The translations under genes were made by a program, and so were the position numbers. Of a DNA stretch of 64,000 nucleotides, positions 25,095 through 35,853 are shown piece after piece; position 1 is the first letter of the stretch, and each line of letters opens with the position of its first letter. The notes under the pieces are model-generated. The model had not been told where the DNA came from. It saw nothing but the letters and a program-made list of their open reading frames with translations, and made no database searches. The stretch covers positions 558,001-622,000 of the forward strand of contig MARA01000011.1 of NCBI GenBank assembly GCA_001792895.1, in the 5' to 3' direction. The DNA comes from Lentinus brumalis (Eukaryota; Basidiomycota; Agaricomycetes; Polyporales; Polyporaceae).

Positions 25095-26034
25095 ATGATG
25101 TTCCCCAAGGCATTCGTTGTTGCGTCTCTCGCCCTCTCCGCCCTCGCCACGCCCCACATGGCCCGGCACGTCGACCACCGCGCCGTCGCACACCGTGCCG
25201 CCATGCCCGAGGCTGCCCCCGAGCCCGTCGTCGTCCCTGCCAAGAAGAAGCGCGCCGACTCCAGCCGCTGCAAGGTCCGCTCGAGTAGCAGCGCCCCCGC
25301 TGCGACGTCTTCCTCCATCGCTCCAGTCAAGAACGTCCAGAGCGCGGCCCCCACTTCGTCCGAGGCGCCCCCGACGACCAAGGCTGCCGAGCCCACTACC
25401 ACTCCCTCCTCCACCAAGGAGAAGCCGACGACGACCAAGGAGCCGGCTACCACTGAGAAGCCCACGACCTCCAAGGCCGCGGAACCTACCTCCCCCCCGT
25501 CCTCCGGCTCCGCGAATGACCCGCTTGGTATTCTCACCGGCCAGCATGTCGGTCAAGGTGAGCCTTGGTCCATCGAATGTGTTTACTGTCCGTCATTCTG
25601 ACACGTCGTCTAGGTACCTTCTACGCTACCGGTCTCGGTTCTTGCGGTATCACCAACTCCGACTCCGACTTCATTGCTGCGGTCTCGCACGAGCTCTACG
25701 ACAACTACCCGTGAGTTCACAACCTTCCCCGTCTCATTGATTGGTGCTAACGCTCGCGACATTGCAGCGGCTACAACGGTGCCAACCCTAACAACAACGA
25801 CCTTTGCAATCGCAAGATCAATGCGACTTGTAAGTGACCATCATCGTACCCATGCGACTGTGGTCGATCTCACCCATCTTTCCAGACAAGGGCAAGACTA
25901 TCACCGTTCGGGCCGTCGACCGCTGCACGGGCTGCGCCATCTGGGACCTCGACTTCTCTCCCTCTGCCTTCCTGGCGCTCTCCCCCTTCGAAGTTGGTCG
26001 CATCGACGGCCTCACCTGGGAGTGGGCCTCATAA
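25095..26034 (+). CDS. Secreted double-psi beta-barrel (expansin/barwin/RlpA-like) protein
   Basis: The N-terminus MMFPKAFVVASLALSALATP is a clear signal peptide. A putative Kex2-like dibasic stretch (AKKKRADSS) follows, then a Ser/Thr/Pro-rich linker of about 110 residues that is probably O-glycosylated. After three introns comes a DPBB domain: GTFYATGLGSCGITNSDSDF, IAAVSHELYDNYPGYNGANP, NNNDLCNRKINATYKGKTIT and VRAVDRCTGCAIWDLDFSPS, ending GLTWEWAS. The four Cys are in the usual positions and the family's conserved Asp in DLDFSP is present. There is no second expansin domain, so it resembles the short fungal RlpA/barwin-like secreted proteins that act at cell walls. The substrate is unknown. 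Confidence 0.9.
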
Positions 26035-27741
26035 GCTCGGCCGCCCCATCGCTACCCATCATTCATCACCAGTCCATATACCACGCATTCCCGCCATCCC
26101 CATCCAGCGGCTTTGATGTTTCACCCTGTTTATTGCGTTCAATATTCTCTCGTCTCGCTCTCGCCCTCCGTCGCCTGGGGCGTCCCCGTCGTACACCAGC
26201 CCCTGCGTGCAGAGGGCGGGCCGACGGTCGCAGGAGGAGCACACGTTCACGTTACACGTTACATGTTTGTTGTTGTTGTATTGCATGCAATCGCGACGAC
26301 GCTCTCTCGGATGGTCCTGCATGGCATTGCATGCTGTGGGCTGCGTCGAGCGCGGTCGGCGGTCGCAGTTTCTGGGGGAGTACCGTACATACTATTACGA
26401 CCCATGCCGCCCGGATCAGTCTAGGTCTCCATGTTCATACTTGGCATTCGGCCGAAGCAATATCAACGAAAGAGTAATCGAACCATGACGCCTTCTGTGC
26501 GTCGCTGCAAGGGCTGTGGACGGGCTGAAGGTAGTACTGTTTTGAGATTGACATCTCTGGCAGGAGTCTGAGCTTCGGTGACAGACGGACAGGTGAACGG
26601 TGAGCTCTTCGCCGAGCTGTGGACAAATAAACGGCGCTGACATGCCCGCGCGCGACTCGGTACGCCTGGACACCCTGCAGGCGGTGAAGGCAGCCCTGTC
26701 ATATTCCAATATGCAGAGTACACGATCCCAAGTGCATCGTCAAGGACACGGCCTTCGCTCGCCGCGGCCGTGTCAGCTTGCGGGCATACAGTCGGGTACA
26801 TACACCGTACCTTCCTCGACTCGGACCAAGACCACCACCGGGCTTGGGGGGGTCAGCGAGGATGCAGACCATGTGGCATGCGTCCCGTCTCGAGGGCTAA
26901 GTAATTGCTAAGTATAGCCAAGGCGCGAAGCGGGTGTTCCCCGGGGTGCCGTGCCTGCGAATCGCGATGGCGCGATGGGCGGGAGTTTCCTGTTGGGGTA
27001 CAGGCCTCCTCTGATTCAGATTCACGTCGGATTCACGTCGAAGACTCACGTCACGGGAGCGCGTCATGCCGTTCCTCTGCGATGGACGGGAAAAATGGGC
27101 TGGACTGTTCTCCGACAGCAAGAGGTGATGCATATGCTGTAGTACTCGAGCACTGGCGAGGACCTGGACTCTGGAGAGCCGCTGGAGAACTCCGCGGATG
27201 TGCTAGAAGGCAAGTCTGACGGGAAGCGAAGCCTCTTGCAGGGAGTGGAACTTGAAGTGGACGCCGAAGAGGGAGTCAAGAGCAGGACGGGGGGAGAACT
27301 GCCGGATGTAAGAGGGGGATTGAGCATGTCCATTGGGTCTCTAGATACGGGCTGGCGAGTGAACAGTGTTGGAGAGCGGGTAGCTCACCTGGTCGTGCCT
27401 TGGGGGGGAAGCCTCAGGAATTACATACTAAGCAGCCCTCTTTGAGCCCTCTCCTCCGCCGGTGTCGTTGGCCACCATAGCGTTCTCACACTGTTCCATC
27501 TGGGCGTGCCGCCCTCGGGCATAGTGTACTTAGTTCTAATGGGGGCCTGCGGTCCTGGACGGAGGGTCACTGGACTTGAAATATGAGCTCGAGAGCGGTG
27601 ACCTGAGTTGTCGCATTCACGCATCGGGAGACCCACCGACGCGACTTGAATCACGACCACGTGGGACGCGTTACCTGCCCGATCAACAGGCGCTGGCATT
27701 GTTGAAGGTCGTCTCCTCCTGCCACGCAATCGATCGCCTTT
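26035..27741. other. 1.7 kb intergenic without recognised gene
   Basis: No frame here resembles a protein family. A short cluster of TTCACGTC motifs lies at 27020-27054. The region should contain the 3' end of the DPBB gene and the promoter of the first F-box-like gene. Confidence 0.45.
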
Positions 27742-29647
27742 ATGGAGCACAATGCAGTCCTCGAACTTGTGGGTCGCTCGCTTGACGATATTGCTCAGGA
27801 ACTTGCCATGCTTCGTTGCGAGAAGACCGCACTGGAGGGCGAGACTGCAAGATTGAACGCGTTGATGCCTGTAGGTCTGCGCCCTGGAGCTGCGATGTCC
27901 TCTGACTTGACGTCATGCCTTGTAGGAACTGCAGACATTGCGGAAGGAGAATGGGGAGTTTAGGGGAGCCCTCAAGTTCTTCGTACGTCAAACGCAGGTG
28001 AGCTGGCTTGTCTCTCCACCTCGAGGAAATTGTGGAAGCTGATTACAGTACGGCCAGTTTGTCCCTGGCATTGACAGGTCACCTTCGGAGCTTCCAGCGG
28101 AAGTCGTGAGCGTCGTCTTCGACGAGTTGGCCTTGATCACCCCGTCCTATGCATACAATCCCGACGTGCACCTAGGTCCTCACAGTCCGTTCATGGACCA
28201 TGTGCGTTTTCAGAAAGGATTGGCCTTGTTATGCAAGAGATGGTGGGAGCCGGCCACGCAGGCCCTCTATAAGCGTGTCGTCATTCGACACATGGGCCAG
28301 ATATCTGCACTCGCACGTACCCTCTCCGCGACGGACGCTGGATACGACTTCAGCTCCTTGGTGAAGGACATTGCGCTCCACGAATGCGCCCTTCTCAAGC
28401 CGTTCTCGGACGTCGTGCTCGAAGATTTGCGCCTCATCCTACGGCGCTGCACGACCCTCCAGTCCTTCTCGATGGTGCCTCACTTCAACTACAGCAGCGG
28501 GGTGTGGCAGTGGCTTGGCTCTGCGTTGGATGTCAGCTGGATGGCCCCTAGGTCTTTGCGCAGTTTTCTGTGCGAAGGATCTGCAACAAGACTCCTCCAT
28601 CTGGAACTTCCTCTCGCCACGGACTCCCCATCAGCAATCGTCGAGCTCCACCACATCCTGTCTCAAGCAACTCGACTCCTCTCGCTCAGACTCCCACCGC
28701 TATATTCGCAGAACATGGAGGACGAGCCACCTATCGCGTTGTCAACGCTGCCGGTGCTGTCTGTGTCTGGGCTCAAAGAGCTTCAGTTCAGCACGCGATG
28801 CTGCTATTTCACCGACTGGGCAACCTCGTATTTGCAGCTGCCGAGCCTCGCATCTCTCACATTGCTTGACTATGACGGCCATATTCCCATCCCCTTCCTT
28901 GTCGCGCATGGTGGACGCCTCACCTATCTTCACTGTTACCCGCCGGGTGAAAATCCGGATAGGTGGCAAATCAGCTCCTTTGACTACGGGCTTCGAGAGC
29001 TGGCGGGCGTAACCCCGATGATTGAGCACCTTATTGTTTGTACGAGGCTGGTCTCCAATTACGCCAAACAACCCCTTCTTCACCTCCGACACCTGGATGT
29101 CTGGCTGCACTCAACTAGGCTCACGCGGCAGCGGGTGATGGAGCTATCCTTCAATCGATATGACGAGACAACTGGAGCAAATAGAGAGAAGTTCCCCGCA
29201 CTTGACGAAAACGTCCGTTTTCTCTCCTACCACGGTCACAGCGATCTTCCGAAGATCTGCCATCCTTCCGTACTCTGCACCGACGACGAGACACGCGCCT
29301 TGCGCATCCGCGACGTCTGTGTTGTGCAGACATCGTGGTGCGTCCGGGCAAACGAAGCCTTTGCGGAGCTCCACGAGAAGCCAACCTCAGCTACAGCGGC
29401 ATCGGACGAAGAGGAAGATCCAGACTTTGTCCCTGAAGATGACGAGGAGGACAGGACGTCGTGGATTTCCGAAGACGCGTCCGATTCTGGATCTGAAAGT
29501 GGCAGCGCCGACAACGGAGGCGAGGATAGCTACGAAGCTGTGAGCGAGGGCTTGGATGTCCAGCTGCAGAGCGGGCTGTACACAACACTACCGCTTTGGG
29601 CTTTCAATGAACGATGGGATTTGGAGGCGGTCGACAGTTGGCCGTGA
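27742..29647 (+). CDS. F-box-like/LRR-like protein, copy 1 of a tandem pair
   Basis: A mushroom-type F-box-like protein of about 580 residues. Exon 1 starts MEHNAVLELVGRSLDDIAQE with a coiled coil (LAMLRCEKTALEGETARLNA). Short introns follow MP and VRQTQ. An F-box-like motif follows as SPSELPAEVVSVVFDELALI, then KRWWEPATQALYKRVVIR. A long Leu-rich region comes next (LHLELPLATDSPSAIVELHH, LPSLASLTLLDYDG), and the tail is acidic (SDEEEDPDFVPEDDEED). Such proteins usually link SCF ubiquitin ligases to targets, but no partner can be deduced here. The second gene, 317 bp downstream, shares the domain order, one intron position and motifs such as RFQKGLALLCKRWW versus RFRKGLVLVCKAWS. Confidence 0.8.
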
Positions 29648-29963
29648 GGATCGAAGTGTCGGGGGAGCTGCATCCACTTACTGTATGGTTGGCTGCAGAT
29701 AAGCAATATGGTCAAGACTCTTTGGCATCGAAACATACATGCTATCTAGTCATTGTCTCTAGGGGAGCCCACGATCCGAACAATTTGTATGTATCCTGCC
29801 AGCCACGACGTCTGGACTCTGGACAAGTGGATGGTTTGAGATCGATCGGATCTCGGAGATCTCGATATGTGGCGCCGCGCTTATTTCCGAGACCGCCTTT
29901 GTTTCAATGTTTGTCTTGAGGACCAGCCTGAGCCTCTTGTACTACCAGCAACCACCGTGCTCC
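29648..29963. other. Spacer between tandem F-box-like genes
   Basis: 316 bases. An in-frame ATG at 29907 could extend the downstream protein by 19 residues, but the 29964 ATG matches the start of copy 1 better. Confidence 0.45.
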
Positions 29964-32029
29964 ATGAGCGGTGTCGCACGCCCGGCCCTGCTTGATGAAC
30001 TTGCAGAACGATCAATCGTGGATATCGCGCGCGAGGTCGAATCACTCAGAAATGAGAACGCCCGCCTGAAGGAAGAGGTGAGCCGTCTTGCACAGGAGCT
30101 GGCCACTCAGACTCCGGTAGGCAAGCATACGAACACGACACGGCAGTATCTCACTCCAACCCAGGAACTCCTACGCTACAAGAAGGAGCACACGGTCTTC
30201 GAAGGTGCTGTGAAGTCCCTGATGCGGGAAGGCGGGGTGAGCAGCTCTGATCGAGCTAGCACTGTGACCGCTTTCGTCCTAACCACTCCTATGATCAACC
30301 AGTTCTTGCGCCCGATCGCAGCAAACTCTTCACTGAATATTAATGCCCTTCCCCCCGAAATCCTCTTGCGAATATTCAGCGCGACCAAGTCTCCTTTGTA
30401 CGAGCACGACCCATCCATCGTGCGCGGTCGCAATCCATGGCTGGGCGAAATCCGCTTCCGCAAAGGACTCGTTCTTGTCTGCAAGGCTTGGTCGTGGCCC
30501 GCGACGGCGATACTATATGAGGATATCGTTCTACGGGAGATGGGTCAGATTCTAGCCCTCGCACGAACTTTATCCTCTGGGGGCACGCGCGACTTCTGCG
30601 GGCTCATTCACCACCTCCGAATGGACTCATGTGTGGTTTGGGCGCCGTGTACCGTTGTCATTCGGGAAGACCTTCTTGCCATCCTTCAACAATGCGTGGC
30701 GCTACGCTCGTTGTCTTTCCACCCACATCCCCACTTCCCCGATGCCAACCACTCAGCCGATGTCAGTGGTGGATGGGAGGGGTTCAACCCGACGTGGTTT
30801 GTGCAAGACCATTCGGACGGGTTCGGGCAGGCCTTGCAAAGCCGATTATCTTCCGGACTCCGCGAGCTGGATATCGCGTCAACCTTGAGCGAGACGCAGG
30901 TCGTGGAACTGCACAAGCTGCTTACTTCGGCTCAGTCTCTACGCTCGCTCAAGATCGGCCCTGTAGCAGTGTCCGGGACCTTGCAAGATGCCATCACAGT
31001 TTTAGAGACACTCATCCTCCCCGCACTCAGCGAGCTTCAGCTTCACGTCAACCATACTGCCTTCATCACGTTGGTGAGTTCGCGTTGGAAGATGCCAAGC
31101 CTGAAGAGCGTGACCGCTCTCGCCTGTCCCGCGCTGCCTGAAGAGCTCCTCAGGAGTCATGGCCGTTCCTTGACTTACTTGAACATCTGTCCGAAGAAGA
31201 AGTCGGGAGCCTACGATCACCGTTGGGAACCTTGCGAGGCGACTGCCCTGCGAGAACTCCCGGAACTGTGTCCAGTCCTCGATCACTTCGTCTTCCCAGC
31301 TTCTAAACCGACGACGACGGCTGCAGACATCCTTGCCAACGCGTTTCCCCCTACTCTCCGCTATCTTGACATCTGGTGTCATACGTGCGACGCTCCTCGC
31401 GCCAGGATCGAGAGTGAATGTCAGCGCATGGTCAACGGGGCAACTCGCCTGCTCTCGTCCGCATTCGGAGACTACGGAGGATCGTCTACCCTGACCTTCC
31501 CCTGATATGCCACCCGTCTCTCGTGTCTGGAGACGAAATGCGCATCCATCGATTTCCCCGGGCCTACGTTCTGCAAACGTCATGGGCAGTGCTACCCGAT
31601 GGTGAATCCCACAGCAACATTCCATGGTTCGTTAACCTCCCGGAGGACGAAGACGACGACCCGCGTTATGTCGACCCGGACGATTCTTGGGACGATGAAG
31701 ACAGCGAGGACGAAGACGAAGAGGACGAAGAGGAGGACGAGGAGGAGGACGATGACGAAGCGAGTTCCCCTGCGACAGATGAGACTCCATACGATCCGTT
31801 CAACGACGAGTCGGGATCCGAGAGCTCCAGCTCCAGCGATTCCGACGTCGACCGGGACATCGACGCCGAGATCTCGGATTGGGAGCTTGACATCGTTGCT
31901 CTGCGGCAAGAGCAACTCAATGCGCAGTATGATCGCGCCACGGTGTTGGAACTCTTCCGTTCGACTCAGATGGGGTCTGACCCATCTGACGACGAGGATG
32001 CGATGTCTGTAGACGATGACGACGACTAG
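29964..32029 (+). CDS. F-box-like/LRR-like protein, copy 2 of the tandem pair (frame break)
   Basis: Paralogue of the preceding gene. It starts MSGVARPALLDELAERSIVD with a coiled coil (EVESLRNENARLKEEVSRLA). An intron falls after QTP at the same place as in copy 1. The F-box core is clearer here: NINALPPEILLRIFSATKSP. The Leu-rich part includes LLAILQQCVALRSLSFHP, LPALSELQLHVNH and FPPTLRYLDIWCHTCDAP. The frame then breaks at the G4 run 31437-31440. One extra G lets the protein continue as NSPALVRIRRLRRIVYPDLP and LICHPSLVSGDEMRIHRF, which aligns with copy 1 (DLPKICHPSVLCTDDETRAL). The last 150 residues are extremely acidic (alternating Glu/Asp) and end at 32029. A real truncation at 31504 is the alternative. 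Confidence 0.78.
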
Positions 32030-32304
32030 CTCCCTATCTATGAGGCATAACGCCACATGTCACCTTACAACTATACCTTGTAGCTATATACCTTCACCAC
32101 TACATCATCACAGTTAGCGGCGCATCGGAAGGCCTTGGCCTGTCCGGCGAGCAATGTACATTTAGGTAGTGCAGATGGATCCGAGTTCAGGTCTACTTTT
32201 TTCTTTATGCAGTGGAGGACGCAGTAGACTCGCGTGTATAACTACGGAGCAGCACATCAGTAGTACGGCTAGAGCATGAATACAAAGCCAATCTCGTATG
32301 TATG
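32030..32304. other. Convergent 3' intergenic region
   Basis: 275 bases between the convergent F-box-like copy 2 and IPI1 genes. AT-richer than its surroundings. No gene seen. Confidence 0.4.
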
Positions 32305-35227
32305 CTAAGGCCGGGTCGACAAGGTATACCAATACGCAGCCTCAGCCGTTTGACCTACAGCCTCGGTCACGGACGCTCCGAGCTCATCGTCTACACTTGT
32401 GAGAGGACCGGTGCGGCTGATCATCGCGACAAGATCGAGCACGAGGTGCCGTAATGATGAGTTGAGTGGCAGCTTTGCGTATGGCCCTGGTATCCTTCCG
32501 CGTGCCGGATGGGTGATGCAGAAATATGGGACGAGGCGCGAGCGCAACGCCGTGATGGTCTAGAATGTCCAATGCCGCCAGGTTCAGAAACTGGACATAA
32601 GGGCGATGTGCAGAGTACTCACCGCTGGCTGAAGGAGTCGTGACCGCCGCTGGCAAAGGCGTAGGAGGAGTCGGATGATTGTCTGCCATACATATATATA
32701 AGCACAAGAAAGGCCCCAGTCCGAAAAGCTAACCTCCGTTGTCGTCAAGTGACTTCCACCCAATTCCCAAAGTGTCTTCGGAAGTTGCAAGACCCACTCT
32801 TGAAGCTTCGCAGCTTGTTCTTCATTTGTGCCCGGTCTGAACGTGCCAACATACTCCGCTTCTCCATCCAACTAGTGAAGTACGGCGTGATCAGAACGGT
32901 TGGAGGACACAAGTGCTCAGACACGTACCAGGACCAGTCTGCCGATGAAGTCGACCGTGAGCCTCTTTACCACGGAGGTTGACGATGCCCTCGTGGCATG
33001 CTCTAGTACGACAGCGAACAACAGTTCGGAGGATCCCGCAAGATCTGGTGTTTGGCCGTTCAGGAGACACCAAATCGTGGGCAAGACCGCGCTGTACGCC
33101 TGAGGCGTGACCTGGCGAAGCAACGACGACTGAACTCCGGCAGACGGTTGTCCTTGGAGTAGCTGGGCAATATATGCACTGACGCGTTCAATCTGCCGTG
33201 TTTGGACGGCCGACATGGAAGCCGCCGTTACGCCTGCGCGTTTTGACTTGCCTGATTGAAGGGTCTTACTCTGCGCCATAGGTTTGTGGGAAGGGTGCCG
33301 CTGAGATGCCAGAAGAAGGAATGAGGACAGCTCGCAGAAGATGAGGTTGAGTTCTTGGAATGCTTGCTCGGTCTTCATGTCGCGTCTCATGGTGGAAGGC
33401 CCGGTGATGGTGAAAGGGAAGTAAGGGGAGAGATATGACAGTATATTCTGCAGATCCGCTTCTGCGGACTCGTGCGATGTTCCTGCCTGGATGCGTATAA
33501 GACGACCGATTAGCCCATATGACAGGCACACACCTCTGCAGAATCCTGGAGTATCCGTCCGTACAGGCTACGACATATTCGGCAGACGACGAGTATCATT
33601 TGCAACTCCGTTTCCGGCGGACCTGAACTTGGCGAGAAGACTGTGGGTGCGCAATCTAAGAACGTCGAGACCAGCGTCGAGTGAACGGTTCTGGCGAGTT
33701 GCTTAAAGCCTGTTAGACGACGTCTGTCTCATCACAGTCCGGCTGAGACTCACCACTGCGCAGGAGACGTCCGGACTGGTACCTTCGCCAGTACCATCGC
33801 CCTTAAGGGTTGAGATCGCAGCGTCAACATCGTTCAAGTCCCCGATGGTCCACGCCGCAGATGAGATTCCGCAAGCGAGGGGGAAAGTTCCGACAAACCC
33901 GTCCTCTTCTGGAGACACTTCGTCGCGCCACGTTCGTATCGGTTCGCGGCTTCCTTGAGTAGAGATGATGGGACGGAGCAACGCGTCGAAAGCGTCGAAA
34001 GCATCAGCCGATGCGAAAGACGAGGAAAGGTACCACGTTGGGGTGGTTACTGTTGAGCTGGAAGCTTCCGCGCTCTCCCGATCGTGCCACGCCGACTTGA
34101 TTGCGTGAGATAGAAAGGAAGCCAGAGACTTCAGCACGACAAGTTTGGACTGTGGACACACGCATCAGTGGACGGAGGCATGATTTACAATAGGAGAGAG
34201 GCACACCGCTGGTGACAAGACGACGCTTGCTGTCGAGGTTGCCTGGACAGGGCCTGTGTCTGGTGGCAAAGCCGTCAGCCGATGTCGGCTAGCGCAGCCA
34301 GGCAGACTTACCACCGCCCTCTCCAAAGGTAGTTCCAGCGTTCAGGATACCAAGGTAGCCTTCCAGCACTCTCCTTCCGTGAGCACCACCACCGGGATAC
34401 ATCCAGCCTTCAGTGACTATATCTGGGATGTACTCGAGGTAGATGTCCAGGAAACGGACGGCGTCGATTCGAATCTCGGGAAAAATATGTGTCTGAGCGG
34501 ACGTCGTGAAGAGAAGCAAGACTGGCGAGTGTGGAATGAGATTGTCCTGTTCAAGGGTGTTTGTGAGCGAGTAACGGGTGCGGTGGTACGTGAGAGGCGT
34601 ACGGGAGGGACTTGTCTAAATAGCCATGTGAAGAATGATAGCAGGCCTTTGCGTACGCTACCGTCCTGCGTAAGAGGTTAGCAGTGACAGATCGGGGCTA
34701 CAATTCAGACTTTACCTCATCACCAATGAGACGAACGCAGCTGTTCACAACTTGTGTCAAGTGCACGGTTATGAGCCCGGGGTGCCCCTCGAGTAGTTCT
34801 CGAAGGCCGAGGATGGCGTCTGAGGAGATGTTTGAAGATTTAGCACGCGAGGTGACATATCATCGCAGATCGACTCACCTTTGCGGGTGTTGGCATTGTA
34901 GTGTTTCGTATGGGCTATGAGGGCTTCGAACGTAAGCTTCCGTTTAGTGCTGGGAGCGTCTGTGTCCTTGTCGACGGCGATGCTCTGGGTGGGAAGAGCA
35001 ATAGCTATGTCTAATGTTCAGCACATTTTCACAATCACCGAGTGCACGGTACCTACATCGGGCCTTGAAGGAGGTATCAATAGCGTTGGTCGGTGCCTGC
35101 TTGCCCTTCCCGAGTTTGAGTTTGGCTTTCTGCGGGTGCCATCAGCAAAGAGGGATCGCTGCAGTAGCTAGTCATATACCGAGAAGTCTGCAGCCTTGTC
35201 CTTCTTTTTCTTGGTGCTCTTCGGCAT
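32305..35227 (-). CDS. IPI1/TEX10-like pre-rRNA processing protein
   Basis: Ipi1 belongs to the Rix1 complex (Rix1-Ipi1-Ipi3) that supports ITS2 processing and late 60S subunit maturation in the nucleus. The start at 35227 gives MPKSTKKKKDKAADFS, then AKLKLGKGKQAPTNAIDTSF and KARSIALPTQSIAVDKDTDA, the conserved basic N-terminus. Helical HEAT-like sequence follows: KLTFEALIAHTKHYNANTRK, DAILGLRELLEGHPGLI, TRSLTNTLEQDNLIPHSPVL and EIRIDAVRFLDIYLEYIPDI. The C-terminal half has LQNILSYLSPYFPFTITGPS and ELNLIFCELSSFLLL, then YAKLPLNSSLRHLVLDLVAM near the end. Around nine short introns were seen. An ATG further upstream has no family support. The gene is convergent with the F-box pair and divergent from the mannanase. 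Confidence 0.87.
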
Positions 35228-35853
35228 CTTGGCTTTGTTCGAGTTGTCACGCTTGGAAGAGCAAGTTGGTTCAGGATGCGCGGCGTCATCTGAGCGTCTA
35301 CCTAAAGGCAAAAATGTGGTTGTCCGCATAAGGCAATTCAACACTGCTTTGATTGCCATTGATCCTCTGAATCGTCGGCAACGTCGCCGCTACCTTGTCG
35401 CCCGTTCAAAATCTCGGTTACCAGCTGGGATAATAACCAAACAGGCCTCACATGCAGAAGCTTACCTTGCCCCTCTCGGTGAAACGCGACATATCCCTCC
35501 GCCTGGGACCTGCCCACCACCCCGACTCGTCTCTCGCCATGGCTCAGTCCAATACTCACCACGTCACGCGAGAACGGCTGGCGTCGACTGTCAGCTAGTT
35601 CTACTGCCTCTATGCCACCAGTCGTCGCACTTTGCGTCACGCGCACCCAGGCCGGGTCGGTCTGACCTCGCACCTGACTGTTCGCCGATATTCTTCCGAC
35701 AGTAGGCCTTCCGACGGCCACAATCGAGACATGTCACTTACTGCGATGATGGCGCGCATTGACTCCGAGGAAATTCAGAAGCAAGGTGACAACTTGCGGC
35801 CAGCGTATAAGAGAAGACGGGGTAAAGCGCTGTTTTCGACGCCCTCGTACACG
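35228..35853. promoter_or_regulatory. Divergent promoter region, IPI1 / mannanase
   Basis: 626 bases. A TATA box (GTATAAGAG, 35805-35813) stands 48 bp before the mannanase ATG, consistent with an inducible promoter and a very short 5'UTR. Open frames in this strip look non-coding. Confidence 0.6.

Noticed and set aside
24915..25556. Long minus-strand ORFs over the DPBB gene
   Set aside because: Shadows of the Thr/Pro/Ser-rich linker. The plus-strand gene has a signal peptide, introns and a domain.
31592..32056. Antisense ORFs opposite the acidic tail of F-box copy 2
   Set aside because: Runs of Val/Leu/Ser result from the reverse complement of GAC/GAG repeats. No independent evidence.
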